Source: Apteryx mantelli (taxonomy: Eukaryota > Chordata > Aves > Apterygiformes > Apterygidae). From it: a DNA stretch of 64,000 nt. The stretch spans positions 19,497,207 to 19,561,206 of the forward strand of contig NC_089983.1 in assembly GCF_036417845.1 (NCBI RefSeq), given 5' to 3'. The notes under the pieces are model-generated. The model ran no database searches, was not told where the DNA came from, and saw nothing but the letters and a program-made list of their open reading frames with translations. Positions 50,295-62,200 of the stretch are shown here, in pieces. Within the stretch, counting starts at the first letter, position 1. Each line of letters begins with the position of its first letter. Made by a program: the position numbers and the translations under genes.

Positions 50295-53200
50295 TTAGGA
50301 CAGGTGTCTTGGCAGCACACACCTTGCTTTGGCAGCCCCTTTGCAGAGGCACTGCAACGCTGCCTCTAGGCTTTCTCTTTCTCCCAAGACCAACCCTAAC
50401 CCTAACCCTAACCCTAGCAGGAAATTGCGGCGAGCTCTGTGCCTGAGAAGCCCATTTGTGTGCCAGACGAGAAAGTCCTGCCAGGACAGGTGTCTTGGCA
50501 GCACACACCTTGCTTTGGCAGCCCCTTTGCAGAGGCACTGCAACGCTGCCTCTAGGCTTTCTCTTTCTCCCAAGCCCAACCCTAACCCTAACCCTAACCC
50601 TAGCAGGAAATTGCGGCGAGCTCTGTGCCTGAGAAGCCCATTTGTGTGCCAGACGAGAAAGTCCTGCCAGGACAGGTGTCTTGGCAGCACACACCTTCCT
50701 TTGGCAGCCCCTTTGCAGAGGCACTGCAACGCTGCCTCTAGGCTTTCTCTTTCTCCCAAGCCCAACCCTAACCCTAACCCTAACCCTAGCAAAAAATTGC
50801 GGCGAGCTCTGGGCCTGAGAATCCCATTTGTGTGCCAGACGAGAAAGTCCTGCCAGGACAGGTGTCTTGGCAGCACACACCTTGCTTTGGCAGCCCCTTT
50901 GCAGAGGCACTGCAACGCTGCCTCTAGGCTTTCTCTTTCTCCCAAGACCAACCCTAACCCTAACCCTAACCCTAGCAGGAAATTGCGGCGAGCTCTGTGC
51001 CTGAGAAGCCCATTTGTGTGCCAGACGAGAAAGTCCTCTTAGGACAGGTGTCTTGGCAGCACACACCTTGCTTTGGCAGCCCCTTTGCAGAGGCACTGCA
51101 ACGCTGCCTCTAGGCTTTCTCTTTCTCCCAAGACCAACCCTAACCCTAACCCTAACCCTAGCAGGAAATTGCAGCGAGCTCTGGGCCTGAGAAGCCCATT
51201 TGTGTGCCAGACGAGAAAGTCCTGCCAGGACAGGTGTCTTGGCAGCACACACCTTGCTTTGGCAGCCCCTTTGCAGAGGCACTGCAACGCTGCCTCTAGG
51301 CTTTCTCTTTCTCCCAAGCCCAACCCTAACCCTAACCCTAGCAGGAAATTGCGGCGAGCTCTGTGCCTGAGAAGCCCATTTGTGTGCCAGATGAGAAAGT
51401 CCTCCCAGGACAGGTGTCTTGGCAGCACACACCTTCCTTTGGCAGCCCCTTTGCAGAGGCACTGCAACGCTGCCTCTAGGCTTTCTCTTTCTCCCAAGCC
51501 CAACCCTAACCCTAACCCTAACCCTAGCAGGAAATTGCGGCGAGCTCTGTGCCTGAGAAGCCCATTTGTGTGCCAGACAAGAAAGTCCTGCCAGGACAGG
51601 TGTCTTGGCAGCACACACCTTGCTTTGGCAGCCCCTTTGCAGAGGCACTGCAACGCTGCCTCCAGGCTTTCTCTTTCTCCCAAGCCCAACCCTAACCCTA
51701 ACCCTAACCCTAGCAGGAAATTGCGGCGAGCTCTGTGCCTGAGAAGCCCATTTGTGTGCCAGACGAGAAAGTCCTGCCAGGACAGGTGTCTTGGCAGCAC
51801 ACACCTTCCTTTGGCAGCCCCTTTGCAGAGGCACTGCAACGCTGCCTCTAGGCTTTCTCTTTCTCCCAAGCCCAACCCTAACCCTAACCCTAACCCTAGC
51901 AAGAAACTGCGGCGAGCTCTGTGCCTGAGAAGCCCATTTGTGTGCCAGACGAGAAAGTCCTGCCAGGACAGGTGTCTTGGCAGCACACACCTTGCTTTGG
52001 CAGCCCCTTTGCAGAGGCACTGCAACGCTGCCTCTAGGCTTTCTCTTTCTCCCAAGACCAACCCTAACCCTAACCCTAACCCTAGCAGGAAATTGCGGCG
52101 AGCTCTGTGCCTGAGAAGCCCATTTGTGTGCCAGACGAGAAAGTCCTGCCAGGACAGGTGTTTTGGCAGCACACACCTTCCTTTGGCAGCCCCTTTGCAG
52201 AGGCACTGCAACGCTGCCTCTAGGCTTTCTCTTTCTCCCAAGCCCAACCCTAACCCTAACCCTAACCCTAGCAGGAAATTGCGGTGAGCTCTGTGCCTGA
52301 GAAGCCCATTTGTGTGCCAGACGAGAAAGTCCTGCCAGGACAGCTGTCTTGGCAGCACACACCTTCCTTTGGCAGCCCCTTTGCAGAGGCACTGCAACGC
52401 TGCCTCTAGGCTTTCTCTTTCTCCCAAGACCAACCCTAACCCTAACCCTAACCCTAGCAAGAAACTGCGGCGAGCTCTGTGCCTGAGAAGCCCATTTGTG
52501 TGCCAGACGAGAAAGTCCTGCCAGGACAGGTGTCTTGGCAGCACACACCTTCCTTTGGCAGCCCCTTTGCAGAGGCACTGCAACGCTGCCTCTAGGCTTT
52601 CTCTTTCTCCCAAGCCCAACCCTAACCCTAACCCTAACCCTAGCAGGAAATTGCGGCGAGCTCTGGGCCTGAGAAGCCCATTTGTGTGCCAGACGAGACA
52701 GTCCTCCCAGGACAGGTGTCTTGGCAGCACACACCTTCCTTTGGCAGCCCCTTTGCAGAGGCACTGCAACGCTGCCTCTAGGCTTTCTCTTTCTCCCAAG
52801 ACCAACCCTAACCCTAACCCTAACCCTAGCAGGAAATTGCGGCGAGCTCTGTGCCTGAGAAGCCCATTTGTGTGCCAGACGAGAAAGTCCTGCCAGGACA
52901 GGTGTCTTGGCAGCACACACCTTCCTTTGGCAGCCCCTTTGCAGAGGCACTGCAATGCTGCCTCTAGGCTTTCTCTTTCTCCCAAGCCCAACCCTAACCC
53001 TAACCCTAACCCTAGCAAGAAATTGCGGCGAGCTCTGTGCCTGAGAAGCCCATTTGTGTGCCAGACGAGAAAGTCCTGCCAGGACAGGTGTCTTGGCAGC
53101 ACACACCTTGCTTTGGCAGCCCCTTTGCAGAGGCACTGCAACGCTGCCTCTAGGCTTTCTCTTTCTCCCAAGCCCAACCCTAACCCTAACCCTAACCCTA

Positions 53201-54008
53201 GCAGGAAATTGCGGCGAGCTCTGTGCCTGAGAAGCCCATTTGTGTGCCAGACGAGAAAGTCCTGCCAGGACAGGTGTCTTGGCAGCACACACCTTGCTTT
53301 GGCAGCCCCTTTGCAGAGGCACTGCAACGCTGCCTCTAGGCTTTCTCTTTCTCCCAAGCCCAACCCTAACCCTAACCCTAACCCTAGCAGGAAATTGCGG
53401 CGAGCTCTGTGCCTGAGAAGCCCATTTGTGTGCCAGACGAGAAAGTCCTCTTAGGACAGGTGTCTTGGCAGCACACACCTTCCTTTGGCAGCCCCTTTGC
53501 AGAGGCACTGCAACGCTGCCTCTAGGCTTTCTCTTTCTCCCAAGCCCAACCCTAACCCTAACCCTAACCCTAGCAGGAAATTGCGGCGAGCTCTGTGCCT
53601 GAGAAGCCCATTTGTGTGCCAGACGAGAAAGTCCTGCCAGGACAGGTGTTTTGGCAGCACACACCTTCCTTTGGCAGCCCCTTTGCAGAGGCACTGCAAC
53701 GCTGCCTCTAGGCTTTCTCTTTCTCCCAAGCCCAACCCTAACCCTAACCCTAACCCTAGCAAGAAATTGCGGCGAGCTCTGTGCCTGAGAAGCCCATTTG
53801 TGTGCCAGACGAGAAAGTCCTGCCAGGACAGGTGTCTTGGCAGCACACACCTTGCTTTGGCAGCCCCTTTGCAGAGGCACTGCAACGCTGCCTCTAGGCT
53901 TTCTCTTTCTCCCAAGCCCAACCCTAACCCTAACCCTAACCCTAGAAAGTAATTGCGGCGAGCTCTGTGCCTGGGAAGCCCATTTGTGTGCCAGACGAGA
54001 AAGTCCTC
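50295..54008. repeat. Higher-order block C2 (20 monomers, 3714 bp)
   Basis: The offset from C1 is 3900 bp in the left part and 3714 bp in the right part, which shows loss of one monomer. GTGTTTTGGC recurs at 52159 and 53648, and GAAAGTAA near 53944. Confidence 0.82.
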
Positions 54009-56234
54009 TTAGGACAGGTGTCTTGGCAGCACACACCTTGCTTTGGCAGCCCCTTTGCAGAGGCACTGCAACGCTGCCTCTAGGCTTTCTCTTTCTCCCA
54101 AGACCAACCCTAACCCTAACCCTAACCCTAGCAGGAAATTGCGGCGAGCTCTGGGCCTGAGAAGCCCATTTGTGTGCCAGACGAGAAAGTCCTGCCAGGA
54201 CAGGTGTCTTGGCAGCACACACCTTCCTTTGGCAGCCCCTTTGCAGAGGCACTGCAATGCTGCCTCTAGGCTTTCTCTTTCTCCCAAGCCCAACCCTAAC
54301 GCTAACCCTAGCAAGAAATTGCGGCGAGCTCTGGGCCTGAGAAGCCCATTTGTGTGCCAGACGAGAAAGTCCTGCCAGGACAGGTGTCTTGGCAGCACAC
54401 ACCTTCCTTTGGCAGCCCCTTTGCAGAGGCACTGCAACGCTGCCTCTAGGCTTTCTCTTTCTCCCAAACCCAACCCTAACCCTAACCCAAACCCTAGCAG
54501 GAAATTGCGGCGAGCTCTGTGCCTGAGAAGCCCATTTGTGTGCCAGACGAGAAAGTCCTGCCAGGACAGGTGTCTTGGCAGCACACACCTTGCTTTGGCA
54601 GCCCCTTTGCAGAGGCACTGCAACGCTGCCTCTAGGCTTTCTCTTTCTCCCAACACCAACCCTAACCCTAACCCTAACCCTAGCAAGAAATTGCGGCGAG
54701 CTCTGTGCCTGAGAAGCCCATTTGTGTGCCAGACGAGAAAGTCCTCCCAGGACAGGTGTCTTGGCAGCACACACCTTCCTTTGGCAGCCCCTTTGCAGAG
54801 GCACTGCAACGCTGCCTCCAGGCTTTCTCTTTCTCCCAAGCCCAACCCTAACCCTAACCCTAACCCTAGCAGGAAATTGCGGCGAGCTCTGGGCCTGAGA
54901 AGCCCATTTGTGTGCCAGACGAGAAAGTCCTGCCAGGACAGGTGTCTTGGCAGCACACACCTTCCTTTGGCAGCCCCTTTGCAGAGGCACTGCAACACTG
55001 CCTCTAGGCTTTCTCTTTCTCCCAACCCTAACCCTAACCCTAACCCTAACCCTAGCAAGAAATTGCGGCGAGCTCTGTGCCTGAGAAGCCCATTTGTGTG
55101 CCAGATGAGAAAGTCCTGCCAGGACAGGTGTCTTGGCAGCACACACCTTCCTTTGGCAGCCCCTTTGCAGAGGCACTGCAACGCTGCCTCTAGGCTTTCT
55201 CTTTCTCCCAAGCCCAACCCTAACCCTAACCCTAACCCTAGCAGGAAATTGCGGCGAGCTCTGTGCCTGAGAAGCCCATTTGTGTGCCAGACGAGAAAGT
55301 CCTCTTAGGACAGGTGTCTTGGCAGCACACACCTTGCTTTGGCAGCCCCTTTGCAGAGGCACTGCAACGCTGCCTCTAGGCTTTCTCTTTCTCCCAAGCC
55401 CAACCCTAACCCTAACCCTAACCCTAGCAGGAAATTGCGGCGAGCTCTGTGCCTGAGAAGCCCATTTGTGTGCCAGACGAGAAAGTCCTGCCAGGACAGG
55501 TGTCTTGGCAGCACACACCTTCCTTTGGCAGCCCCTTTGCAGAGGCACTGCAACGCTGCCTCTAGGCTTTCTCTTTCTCCCAAGCCCAACCCTAACCCTA
55601 ACCCTAACCCTAGCAGGAAATTGCGGCGAGCTCTGGGCCTGAGAAGCCCATTTGTGTGCCAGACGAGAAAGTCCTCCCAGGACAGGTGTCTTGGCAGCAC
55701 ACACCTTCCTTTGGCAGCCCCTTTGCAGAGGCACTGCAACGCTGCCTCTAGGCTTTCTCTTTCTCCCAACACCAACCCTAACCCTAACCCTAACCCTAGC
55801 AAAAAATTGCGGCGAGCTCTGTGCCTGAGAAGCCCATTTGTGTGCCAGACGAGAAAGTCCTGCCAGGACAGGTGTCTTGGCAGCACACACCTTGCTTTGG
55901 CAGCCCCTTTGCAGAGGCACTGCAACGCTGCCTCTAGGCTTTCTCTTTCTCCCAACACCAACCCTAACCCTAACCCTAACCCTAGCAGGAAATTGCGGCG
56001 AGCTCTGGGCCTGAGAAGCCCATTTGTGTGCCAGACGAGAAAGTCCTCCCAGGACAGGTGTCTTGGCAGCACACACCTTCCTTTGGCAGCCCCTTTGCAG
56101 AGGCACTGCAACGCTGCCTCTAGGCTTTCTCTTTCTCCCAAGACCAACCCTAACCCTAACCCTAACCCTAGCAAGAAACTGCGGCGAGCTCTGGGCCTGA
56201 GAAGCCCATTTGTGTGCCAGACGAGACAGTCCTC

Positions 56235-59200
56235 TTAGGACAGGTGTCTTGGCAGCACACACCTTGCTTTGGCAGCCCCTTTGCAGAGGCACTGCAACGC
56301 TGCCTCCAGGCTTTCTCTTTCTCCCAAGCCCAACCCTAACCCTAACCCTAACCCTAGCAGGAAATTGCGGCGAGCTCTGTGCCTGAGAAGCCCATTTGTG
56401 TGCCAGACGAGAAAGTCCTGCCAGGACAGGTGTCTTGGCAGCACACACCTTGCTTTGGCAGCCCCTTTGCAGAGGCACTGCAACGCTGCCTCTAGGCTTT
56501 CTCTTTCTCCCAAGCCCAACCCTAACCCTAACCCTAACCCTAGCAGGAAATTGCGGTGAGCTCTGTGCCTGAGAAGCCCATTTGTGTGCCAGACGAGAAA
56601 GTCCTGCCAGGACAGGTGTCTTGGCAGCACACACCTTGCTTTGGCAGCCCCTTTGCAGAGGCACTGCAACGCTGCCTCTAGGCTTTCTCTTTCTCCCAAG
56701 CCCAACCCTAACCCTAACCCTAACCCTAGCAGGAAATTGCGGCGAGCTCTGTGCCTGAGAAGCCCATTTGTGTGCCAGACGAGAAAGTCCTGCCAGGACA
56801 GGTGTCTTGGCAGCACACACCTTGCTTTGGCAGCCCCTTTGCAGAGGCACTGCAACGCTGCCTCTAGGCTTTCTCTTTCTCCCAAGCCCAACCCTAACCC
56901 TAACCCTAACCCTAGCAAGAAACTGCGGCGAGCTCTGGGCCTGAGAAGCCCATTTGTGTGCCAGACGAGAAAGTCCTGCCAGGACAGGTGTCTTGGCAGC
57001 ACACACCTTGCTTTGGCAGCCCCTTTGCAGAGGCACTGCAACGCTGCCTCTAGGCTTTCTCTTTCTCCCAAGCCCAACCCTAACCCTAACCCTAGCAGGA
57101 AATTGCGGCGAGCTCTGTGCCTGAGAAGCCCATTTGTGTGCCAGACGAGAAAGTCCTCCCAGGACAGGTGTCTTGGCAGCACACACCTTCCTTTGGCAGC
57201 CCCTTTGCAGAGGCACTGCAACGCTGCCTCTAGGCTTTCTCTTTCTCCCAAGCCCAACCCTAACCCTAACCCTAGCAGGAAATTGCGGCGAGCTCTGTGC
57301 CTGAGAAGCCCATTTGTGTGCCAGACGAGAAAGTCCTCTTAGGACAGGTGTCTTGGCAGCACACACCTTGCTTTGGCAGCCCCTTTGCAGAGGCACTGCA
57401 ACGCTGCCTCCAGGCTTTCTCTTTCTCCCAAGCCCAACCCTAACCCTAACCCTAACCCTAGCAGGAAATTGCGGCGAGCTCTGTGCCTGAGAAGCCCATT
57501 TGTGTGCCAGACGAGAAAGTCCTGCCAGGACAGCTGTCTTGGCAGCACACACCTTCCTTTGGCAGCCCCTTTGCAGAGGCACTGCAACGCTGCCTCTAGG
57601 CTTTCTCTTTCTCCCAAGCCCAACCCTAACCCTAACCCTAACCCTAGCAAGAAACTGCGGCGAGCTCTGTGCCTGAGAAGCCCATTTGTGTGCCAGACGA
57701 GACAGTCCTCTTAGGACAGGTGTCTTGGCAGCACACACCTTGCTTTGGCAGCCCCTTTGCAGAGGCACTGCAACGCTGCCTCTAGGCTTTCTCTTTCTCC
57801 CAAGCCCAACCCTAACCCTAACCCTAACCCTAGCAGGAAAATGCGGCGAGCTCTGTGCCTGAGAAGCCCATTTGTGTGCCAGACGAGAAAGTCCTGCCAG
57901 GACAGGTGTCTTGGCAGCACACACCTTCCTTTGGCAGCCCCTTTGCAGAGGCACTGCAACGCTGCCTCTAGGCTTTCTCTTTCTCCCAAGCCCAACCCTA
58001 ACCCTAACCCTAACCCTAGCAGGAAATTGCGGCGAGCTCTGGGCCTGAGAAGCCCATTTGTGTGCCAGACGAGAAAGTCCTGCCAGGACAGGTGTCTTGG
58101 CAGCACACACCTTGCTTTGGCAGCCCCTTTGCAGAGGCACTGCAACGCTGCCTCTAGGCTTTCTCTTTCTCCCAAGCCCAACCCTAACCCTAACCCTAAC
58201 CCTAGCAAGAAATTGCGGCAAGCTCTGTGCCTGAGAAGCCCATTTGTGTGCCAGACGAGAAAGTCCTGCCAGGACAGGTGTCTTGGCAGCACACACCTTC
58301 CTTTGGCAGCCCCTTTGCAGAGGCACTGCAACGCTGCCTCTAGGCTTTCTCTTTCTCCCAAGCCCAACCCTAACCCTAACCCTAACCCTAGCAGGAAATT
58401 GCGGTGAGCTCTGTGCCTGAGAAGCCCATTTGTGTGCCAGACGAGACAGTCCTGCCAGGACAGGTGTCTTGGCAGCACACACCTTGCTTTGGCAGCCCCT
58501 TTGCAGAGGCACTGCAACGCTGCCTCCAGGCTTTCTCTTTCTCCCAAGCCCAACCCTAACCCTAACCCTAACCCTAGCAGGAAATTGCGGCGAGCTCTGT
58601 GCCTGAGAAGCCCATTTGTGTGCCAGACGAGAAAGTCCTGCCAGGACAGGTGTCTTGGCAGCACACACCTTCCTTTGGCAGCCCCTTTGCAGAGGCACTG
58701 CAACGCTGCCTCTAGGCTTTCTCTTTCTCCCAAGCCCAACCCTAACCCTAACCCTAACCCTAGCAGGAAATTGCGGCGAGCTCTGTGCCTGAGAAGCCCA
58801 TTTGTGTGCCAGACGAGAAAGTCCTGCCAGGACAGGTGTCTTGGCAGCACACACCTTGCTTTGGCAGCCCCTTTGCAGAGGCACTGCAACGCTGCCTCTA
58901 GGCTTTCTCTTTCTCCCAAGCCCAACCCTAACCCTAACCCTAACCCTAGCAGGAAATTGCGGCGAGCTCTGTGCCTGAGAAGCCCATTTGTGTGCCAGAC
59001 GAGAAAGTCCTGCCAGGACAGGTGTCTTGGCAGCACACACCTTGCTTTGGCAGCCCCTTTGCAGAGGCACTGCAACGCTGCCTCTAGGCTTTCTCTTTCT
59101 CCCAAGCCCAACCCTAACCCTAACCCTAACCCTAGCAAGAAACTGCGGCGAGCTCTGGGCCTGAGAAGCCCATTTGTGTGCCAGACGAGAAAGTCCTGCC

Positions 59201-62200
59201 AGGACAGGTGTCTTGGCAGCACACACCTTGCTTTGGCAGCCCCTTTGCAGAGGCACTGCAACGCTGCCTCTAGGCTTTCTCTTTCTCCCAAGCCCAACCC
59301 TAACCCTAACCCTAGCAGGAAATTGCGGCGAGCTCTGTGCCTGAGAAGCCCATTTGTGTGCCAGACGAGAAAGTCCTCCCAGGACAGGTGTCTTGGCAGC
59401 ACACACCTTCCTTTGGCAGCCCCTTTGCAGAGGCACTGCAACGCTGCCTCTAGGCTTTCTCTTTCTCCCAAGCCCAACCCTAACCCTAACCCTAGCAGGA
59501 AATTGCGGCGAGCTCTGTGCCTGAGAAGCCCATTTGTGTGCCAGACGAGAAAGTCCTCCCAGGACAGGTGTCTTGGCAGCACACACCTTCCTTTGGCAGC
59601 CCCTTTGCAGAGGCACTGCAACGCTGCCTCCAGGCTTTCTCTTTCTCCCAAGCCCAACCCTAACCCTAACCCTAACCCTAGCAGGAAATTGCGGCGAGCT
59701 CTGTGCCTGAGAAGCCCATTTGTGTGCCAGACGAGACAGTCCTCTTAGGACAGGTGTCTTGGCAGCACACACCTTCCTTTGGCAGCCCCTTTGCAGAGGC
59801 ACTGCAACGCTGCCTCTAGGCTTTCTCTTTCTCCCAAGCCCAACCCTAACCCTAACCCTAACCCTAGCAGGAAATTGCGGCGAGCTCTGTGCCTGAGAAG
59901 CCCATTTGTGTGCCAGACGAGAAAGTCCTGCCAGGACAGGTGTCTTGGCAGCACACACCTTGCTTTGGCAGCCCCTTTGCAGAGGCACTGCAACGCTGCC
60001 TCCAGGCTTTCTCTTTCTCCCAAGCCCAACCCTAACCCTAACCCTAACCCTAGCAGGAAATTGCGGCGAGCTCTGTGCCTGAGAAGCCCATTTGTGTGCC
60101 AGACGAGAAAGTCCTGCCAGGACAGGTGTCTTGGCAGCACACACCTTCCTTTGGCAGCCCCTTTGCAGAGGCACTGCAACGCTGCCTCTAGGCTTTCTCT
60201 TTCTCCCAAGACCAACCCTAACCCTAACCCTAACCCTAGCAGGAAATTGCGGCGAGCTCTGTGCCTGAGAAGCCCATTTGTGTGCCAGACGAGAAAGTCC
60301 TGCCAGGACAGGTGTCTTGGCAGCACACACCTTGCTTTGGCAGCCCCTTTGCAGAGGCACTGCAACGCTGCCTCTAGGCTTTCTCTTTCTCCCAAGCCCA
60401 ACCCTAACCCTAACCCTAACCCTAGCAAGAAATTGCGGCAAGCTCTGTGCCTGAGAAGCCCATTTGTGTGCCAGACGAGAAAGTCCTGCCAGGACAGGTG
60501 TCTTGGCAGCACACACCTTCCTTTGGCAGCCCCTTTGCAGAGGCACTGCAACGCTGCCTCTAGGCTTTCTCTTTCTCCCAAGCCCAACCCTAACCCTAAC
60601 CCTAACCCTAGCAGGAAATTGCGGTGAGCTCTGGGCCTGAGAAGCCCATTTGTGTGCCAGACGAGAAAGTCCTGCCAGGACAGGTGTCTTGGCAGCACAC
60701 ACCTTGCTTTGGCAGCCCCTTTGCAGAGGCACTGCAACGCTGCCTCTAGGCTTTCTCTTTCTCCCAAGCCCAACCCTAACCCTAACCCTAGCAGGAAATT
60801 GCGGCGAGCTCTGTGCCTGAGAAGCCCATTTGTGTGCCAGACGAGAAAGTCCTCCCAGGACAGGTGTCTTGGCAGCACACACCTTCCTTTGGCAGCCCCT
60901 TTGCAGAGGCACTGCAACGCTGCCTCTAGGCTTTCTCTTTCTCCCAAGCCCAACCCTAACCCTAACCCTAGCAGGAAATTGCGGCGAGCTCTGTGCCTGA
61001 GAAGCCCATTTGTGTGCCAGACGAGAAAGTCCTCTTAGGACAGGTGTCTTGGCAGCACACACCTTGCTTTGGCAGCCCCTTTGCAGAGGCACTGCAACGC
61101 TGCCTCCAGGCTTTCTCTTTCTCCCAAGCCCAACCCTAACCCTAACCCTAACCCTAGCAGGAAATTGCGGCGAGCTCTGTGCCTGAGAAGCCCATTTGTG
61201 TGCCAGACGAGAAAGTCCTGCCAGGACAGCTGTCTTGGCAGCACACACCTTGCTTTGGCAGCCCCTTTGCAGAGGCACTGCAACGCTGCCTCTAGGCTTT
61301 CTCTTTCTCCCAAGCCCAACCCTAACCCTAACCCTAACCCTAGCAAGAAACTGCGGCGAGCTCTGTGCCTGAGAAGCCCATTTGTGTGCCAGACGAGACA
61401 GTCCTCTTAGGACAGGTGTCTTGGCAGCACACACCTTGCTTTGGCAGCCCCTTTGCAGAGGCACTGCAACGCTGCCTCTAGGCTTTCTCTTTCTCCCAAG
61501 CCCAACCCTAACCCTAACCCTAACCCTAGCAGGAAATTGCGGCGAGCTCTGTGCCTGAGAAGCCCATTTGTGTGCCAGACGAGAAAGTCCTGCCAGGACA
61601 GGTGTCTTGGCAGCACACACCTTCCTTTGGCAGCCCCTTTGCAGAGGCACTGCAACGCTGCCTCTAGGCTTTCTCTTTCTCCCAAGCCCAACCCTAACCC
61701 TAACCCTAACCCTAGCAGGAAATTGCGGCGAGCTCTGGGCCTGAGAAGCCCATTTGTGTGCCAGACGAGAAAGTCCTGCCAGGACAGGTGTCTTGGCAGC
61801 ACACACCTTGCTTTGGCAGCCCCTTTGCAGAGGCACTGCAACGCTGCCTCTAGGCTTTCTCTTTCTCCCAAGCCCAACCCTAACCCTAACCCTAACCCTA
61901 GCAAGAAATTGCGGCAAGCTCTGTGCCTGAGAAGCCCATTTGTGTGCCAGACGAGAAAGTCCTGCCAGGACAGGTGTCTTGGCAGCACACACCTTCCTTT
62001 GGCAGCCCCTTTGCAGAGGCACTGCAACGCTGCCTCTAGGCTTTCTCTTTCTCCCAAGCCCAACCCTAACCCTAACCCTAACCCTAGCAGGAAATTGCGG
62101 TGAGCTCTGTGCCTGAGAAGCCCATTTGTGTGCCAGACGAGACAGTCCTGCCAGGACAGGTGTCTTGGCAGCACACACCTTGCTTTGGCAGCCCCTTTGC

